A DNA stretch of 8,012 nt from Bacteroidales bacterium. Lineage in GTDB: Bacteria; Bacteroidota; Bacteroidia; Bacteroidales; UBA7960. Below, piece after piece: positions 5,351 through 8,012 of this stretch (within the stretch, counting starts at the first letter, position 1; each line of letters begins with the position of its first letter). Both the position numbers and the translations under genes were made by a program. The stretch is taken from contig SKNE01000012.1 of the NCBI GenBank assembly GCA_007120675.1, forward strand, positions 1-8,012. Reading direction: 5' to 3'. The notes below the pieces were generated by a model. That model saw only the letters and a list, made by a program, of their open reading frames with translations, was not told where the DNA came from and did no database searches.

Positions 5351-8012
5351 TTAAAAGAATCCGCGGTCCATATGATGTGTGCGCCGCGTCAGCTTCAGGT
5401 CCTGTAAGACACTGGACTTAACCCGTATGGTGAAATTGTAACTCTGCCTGAAACCCATGGGGATCCAGTTGAAGGTCATCTCCCAGCAATGCAGGTCGCG
5501 GTAAACATCTATGGATGTATATGTGAGCTTGTTGTTGTCGAAATCATAGCCTGTGCGGAAACCCACACGCCAGTTGGGGGTCAGGTGCACATCGCCCCTG
5601 ACGGACAGGTTCTGGATGTAGTTGCGGTCCATGCTGTCGTCCATGAAGCGATAACGGGCGTTATAGTTGAAAGAGTAGCTGAATGTCAAATTCCAGGGCA
5701 CGCTGTAATCGATCCCGTTGACCGGGGCCATTTCCGGCATCACCGGCTCGGGCCTGCCATTGCCGTTCATCTCCCGGTCCGGGATTCCCCTTTCACCCAT
5801 ATCCCCGGAAGGGGTCAGACCCGCTTGTCCGTCGCCCGCCTGCCGTGAACCCCGTTCACCGGAACGCAGGGTGTAATTCAGGTTAAGGTTCCAGCTGGTG
5901 TTGTTCAGTTGCAGAAAGCGCCGGTCGGTCTGCCACAGAAACTGATCAATGAGGCGGCCCTCCGCATCGCGTGCATAAGGGGTCCAGCTGCTGGAATAGC
6001 TTATGTCGAAGTTGCCCAGCAGGCGCGTACGGCCGCTGACGCGAATGTCGCTGAAATTCAAGGAGTCACGTGCCAGATCATATCCACCACTGATGCTTAG
6101 GTTGTCCACCAGCACAATTTTCCTGTCCCCCTCCTCCGGATCTCTCCTGTTGCGCACCTTCATCTCCAGGTTGTTGGATATGGAAAAGCCCAGGTTGCCA
6201 GACCTTCCCGGTGGGGGACCACCATAAATTCCCTGTTCGAAAATGGAATAACTTACCTGCTCGTCCCTGACCGGATCGTAGTAATCCTCGTAATAGCCCC
6301 AGAAAGCATCGGCAAAATCGGGACGCATGGTGAAGCTGACACGAGGGGTTATCACATGCCTGAGGGCACTGACAGGCCCCCTTTGAAACTGCATCATCCC
6401 GTAAAGGCGTGTGCTGAGCCCGGAGGTGAAACTGAACTCCCTGGCGGCCTCAAAGCCCCTGACGGTGTCCGTAACAAGGGCACCATAGATGGTGTCGTTG
6501 GGGGTGATCACCAGGATGTCATCGTCCCACTCCTTGCGGATGGTGCTCAGGTACCACTTTTCGCTGTAATTGACGCCGGCATTGAAATTGAAGTGGCGCA
6601 AAACGCGCGTATCATAGCTAATGGGGATCTCGTGGCGCATCCCGTTTCTGAACCGTTGCAGCGCATCCTCTGAGAACAGCAACGAGTCCGGTATGCTCAA
6701 CTCGTTTCGCGCCACCATGTTGTAATTTACACTGATGTCTTCGTACCACCGGCTATCCTGCCCCGGCCGGTCGCGCCGGAAGGGAAAAAAGCGGTTCACG
6801 TTGAAGGTGATCTCCGGCAGGCTCAGATCCACCATTTGGTTGTTTGTGTTCTGGCTGTGGCGCAGGTTGGCTGAGAAGTTGTACATGCCGGCCCAGCTCC
6901 GGGCATAGGACACGTTGGAGGAAAAGGTGTTGGAGAGGTAGTCCTCATCCGACACCGGGTTGAATCGGCTGGCCTGGCGGCTGCCTGCATTGACGCTGGC
7001 CCTGAAAGTGCGGGTGGGGTGCGCCTGGCGTGCCTGGTTGTGGTTCCACTGGACCCGGAAGTCCCTGCTGCGCTCATAGCCCGGAAGGTTTCTTTCACCC
7101 AGCACATTCACGGCATAGGTAAGGTTAACGTTGCCACTGAAGCGATACCTTACCGTATAGTCAGAACCGGCCCGCAGGGCCCAGCTGCCCCGCGAAAAGA
7201 TGTCACCCCTTACCGACAGGTCAAAATATTCATTGATGCCCCAGTAGAACCCCCCGTTCTCAAGGTAAAAGCCCCGGTTGCGGCTCTCCCCGTAGGAGGG
7301 CACCAGTATGCCCGATGCCTGCCCCCGTTTGTTGGGAAAAAATCCGAAGGGTATGAACAAGGGGGTGGGGACGTCCATGATCACCAGGTAGGCCAGGCTG
7401 GAAACGATCTTGTCGTTGGGAATGATCTTGGCCCGCCTGAAAGCGATGTGAAAGTGCGGGTCGGGATCACTGCAGGTGGTATATTTTCCGTCGGCCACAT
7501 GCACCTCGCGGTTTGGCTGCAGCTTCACCACCTCGCCATGGACAAACCCGTCAGCCTCTTCGGTAACCACGCCGATGGTGCGTCCGCGCCTGGTTTCAAA
7601 ATTATACCTCAGCTCATCCGACTGGAAGTTCTGCACCCCTTCCTGGAAAACAGGACGGCCCTGAATGACGCCTGCTGTATCTGGCAGGCCGCTGGCATAG
7701 AGTTCATTCGTATTGAAGTCTATCATGATGTAGGCCGCACTCAGGTGCATCTCGCCATAACTTAGCTCGGCATCACCGTATATGTACACCCTGCGGTTAC
7801 GGATATCGTGGTATATGGTATCCTCCGCCGAATAATCCACCTTGTCTTCCAGGATCACCCTTGTCTCACGGATACGCTGATCCTCATCGGCGATCGTATC
7901 ATTCTCCGCCGCCACCCCGCCAGGATCCGCCAGGGGAACCGGCACAGGTTCATCGGGCGGCTGGGGAAAAGATGTCACCGGAGCAACCAGGAGTAAGCAC
8001 AGGCAAGCAAAA
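5351..8012 (-). CDS. lptD: LPS-assembly outer membrane protein LptD (Bacteroidota type), 5'-partial
   Basis: The outer-membrane beta-barrel of the Lpt machine, which receives lipopolysaccharide from the periplasmic bridge and inserts it in the outer leaflet. The frame stays open to the right edge. A GTG at 7978 would give 875 residues, but eleven codons before it read F-A-C-L-C-L-L-L-V-A-P, a signal-peptide core, so the true start lies beyond the window. Numbering from that GTG, residues about 40-170 form the OstA-like N-terminal domain (repeated strands such as RRVYIYGDAELSYG and HGEVVKLQPN). Next come YTTC169SDPD and VPTPLFIPFGFFPNKR (203-218) with SGILVPSYG, matching the LptD plug/barrel junction (E. 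coli has YTSC and a similar proline-rich stretch). The rest is a long run of alternating amphipathic strands ending in Phe, the usual sorting signal for barrel assembly. Residues about 704-755 are a Gly/Arg/Pro-rich loop. The only cysteines after the signal region are C169 and C831. The required partner LptE is not visible in the window. Confidence 0.92.
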   Translation of the reverse strand, partial: FACLCLLLVAPVTSFPQPPDEPVPVPLADPGGVAAENDTIADEDQRIRETRVILEDKVDYSAEDTIYHDIRNRRVYIYGDAELSYGEMHLSAAYIMIDFNTNELYASGLPDTAGVIQGRPVFQEGVQNFQSDELRYNFETRRGRTIGVVTEEADGFVHGEVVKLQPNREVHVADGKYTTCSDPDPHFHIAFRRAKIIPNDKIVSSLAYLVIMDVPTPLFIPFGFFPNKRGQASGILVPSYGESRNRGFYLENGGFYWGINEYFDLSVRGDIFSRGSWALRAGSDYTVRYRFSGNVNLTYAVNVLGERNLPGYERSRDFRVQWNHNQARQAHPTRTFRASVNAGSRQASRFNPVSDEDYLSNTFSSNVSYARSWAGMYNFSANLRHSQNTNNQMVDLSLPEITFNVNRFFPFRRDRPGQDSRWYEDISVNYNMVARNELSIPDSLLFSEDALQRFRNGMRHEIPISYDTRVLRHFNFNAGVNYSEKWYLSTIRKEWDDDILVITPNDTIYGALVTDTVRGFEAAREFSFTSGLSTRLYGMMQFQRGPVSALRHVITPRVSFTMRPDFADAFWGYYEDYYDPVRDEQVSYSIFEQGIYGGPPPGRSGNLGFSISNNLEMKVRNRRDPEEGDRKIVLVDNLSISGGYDLARDSLNFSDIRVSGRTRLLGNFDISYSSSWTPYARDAEGRLIDQFLWQTDRRFLQLNNTSWNLNLNYTLRSGERGSRQAGDGQAGLTPSGDMGERGIPDREMNGNGRPEPVMPEMAPVNGIDYSVPWNLTFSYSFNYNARYRFMDDSMDRNYIQNLSVRGDVHLTPNWRVGFRTGYDFDNNKLTYTSIDVYRDLHCWEMTFNWIPMGFRQSYNFTIRVKSSVLQDLKLTRRTHHMDRGFF

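Noticed and set aside
7019..7765. A 248-codon open frame on the plus strand opposite lptD.
   Set aside because: It lies wholly antisense to an unmistakable LptD sequence, shows no domain-like features, and is the kind of shadow frame produced by G/C-ending codons on the other strand.

Overview
The window looks like a chromosomal housekeeping segment of a Bacteroidota bacterium. Three things point there: a Bacteroidota-type LptD, a DUF3822 protein beside rsmD, and a TlpA-like protein with a DUF4369-like N-terminal part. The genes also lack clear Shine-Dalgarno sequences, and one intergenic gap holds a TAnnTTTG-type -7 promoter element. By eye the base composition is moderately GC-rich for the phylum, with codons often ending in G or C. 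I cannot name the genus.

Layout: every full gene lies on the minus strand, so transcription runs from high to low coordinates. It begins with lptD (5351 to the right edge, 5' end cut off by the window), encoding the outer-membrane translocon that delivers lipopolysaccharide to the cell surface. After a 98-bp gap comes an Ldh_2-family (AllD-like) NAD(P)-dependent 2-hydroxyacid dehydrogenase (4176-5252). A 80-bp gap with a candidate promoter follows. Then comes a tightly packed five-gene run: a small single-pass membrane protein (3508-4095), a DUF3822 protein (2622-3491), rsmD (2083-2631, overlapping DUF3822 by 10 bp), coaD (1562-2044), and a secreted thioredoxin-fold TlpA-like protein (123-1529). 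At the far left, 26 codons (stop included) of an open plus-strand frame (2-79) may be the tail of a convergent gene.

The five-gene run is probably one transcript. It joins 16S rRNA modification (RsmD) and coenzyme A synthesis (CoaD) with two poorly understood Bacteroidota proteins and a periplasmic thioredoxin-like protein. RsmD-CoaD adjacency is common in bacteria, and the DUF3822-RsmD link is typical of Bacteroidota. lptD and the dehydrogenase appear to be separate functions.

I see no mobile element, CRISPR array, tRNA or rRNA, and no clear new system. The points most worth a second look are a CxxS in place of CxxC in the TlpA-like protein, the conserved-looking but uncharacterised membrane protein and DUF3822 pair, and an LptD whose visible mature part has only two cysteines, placed where an N-to-C disulfide would be expected.
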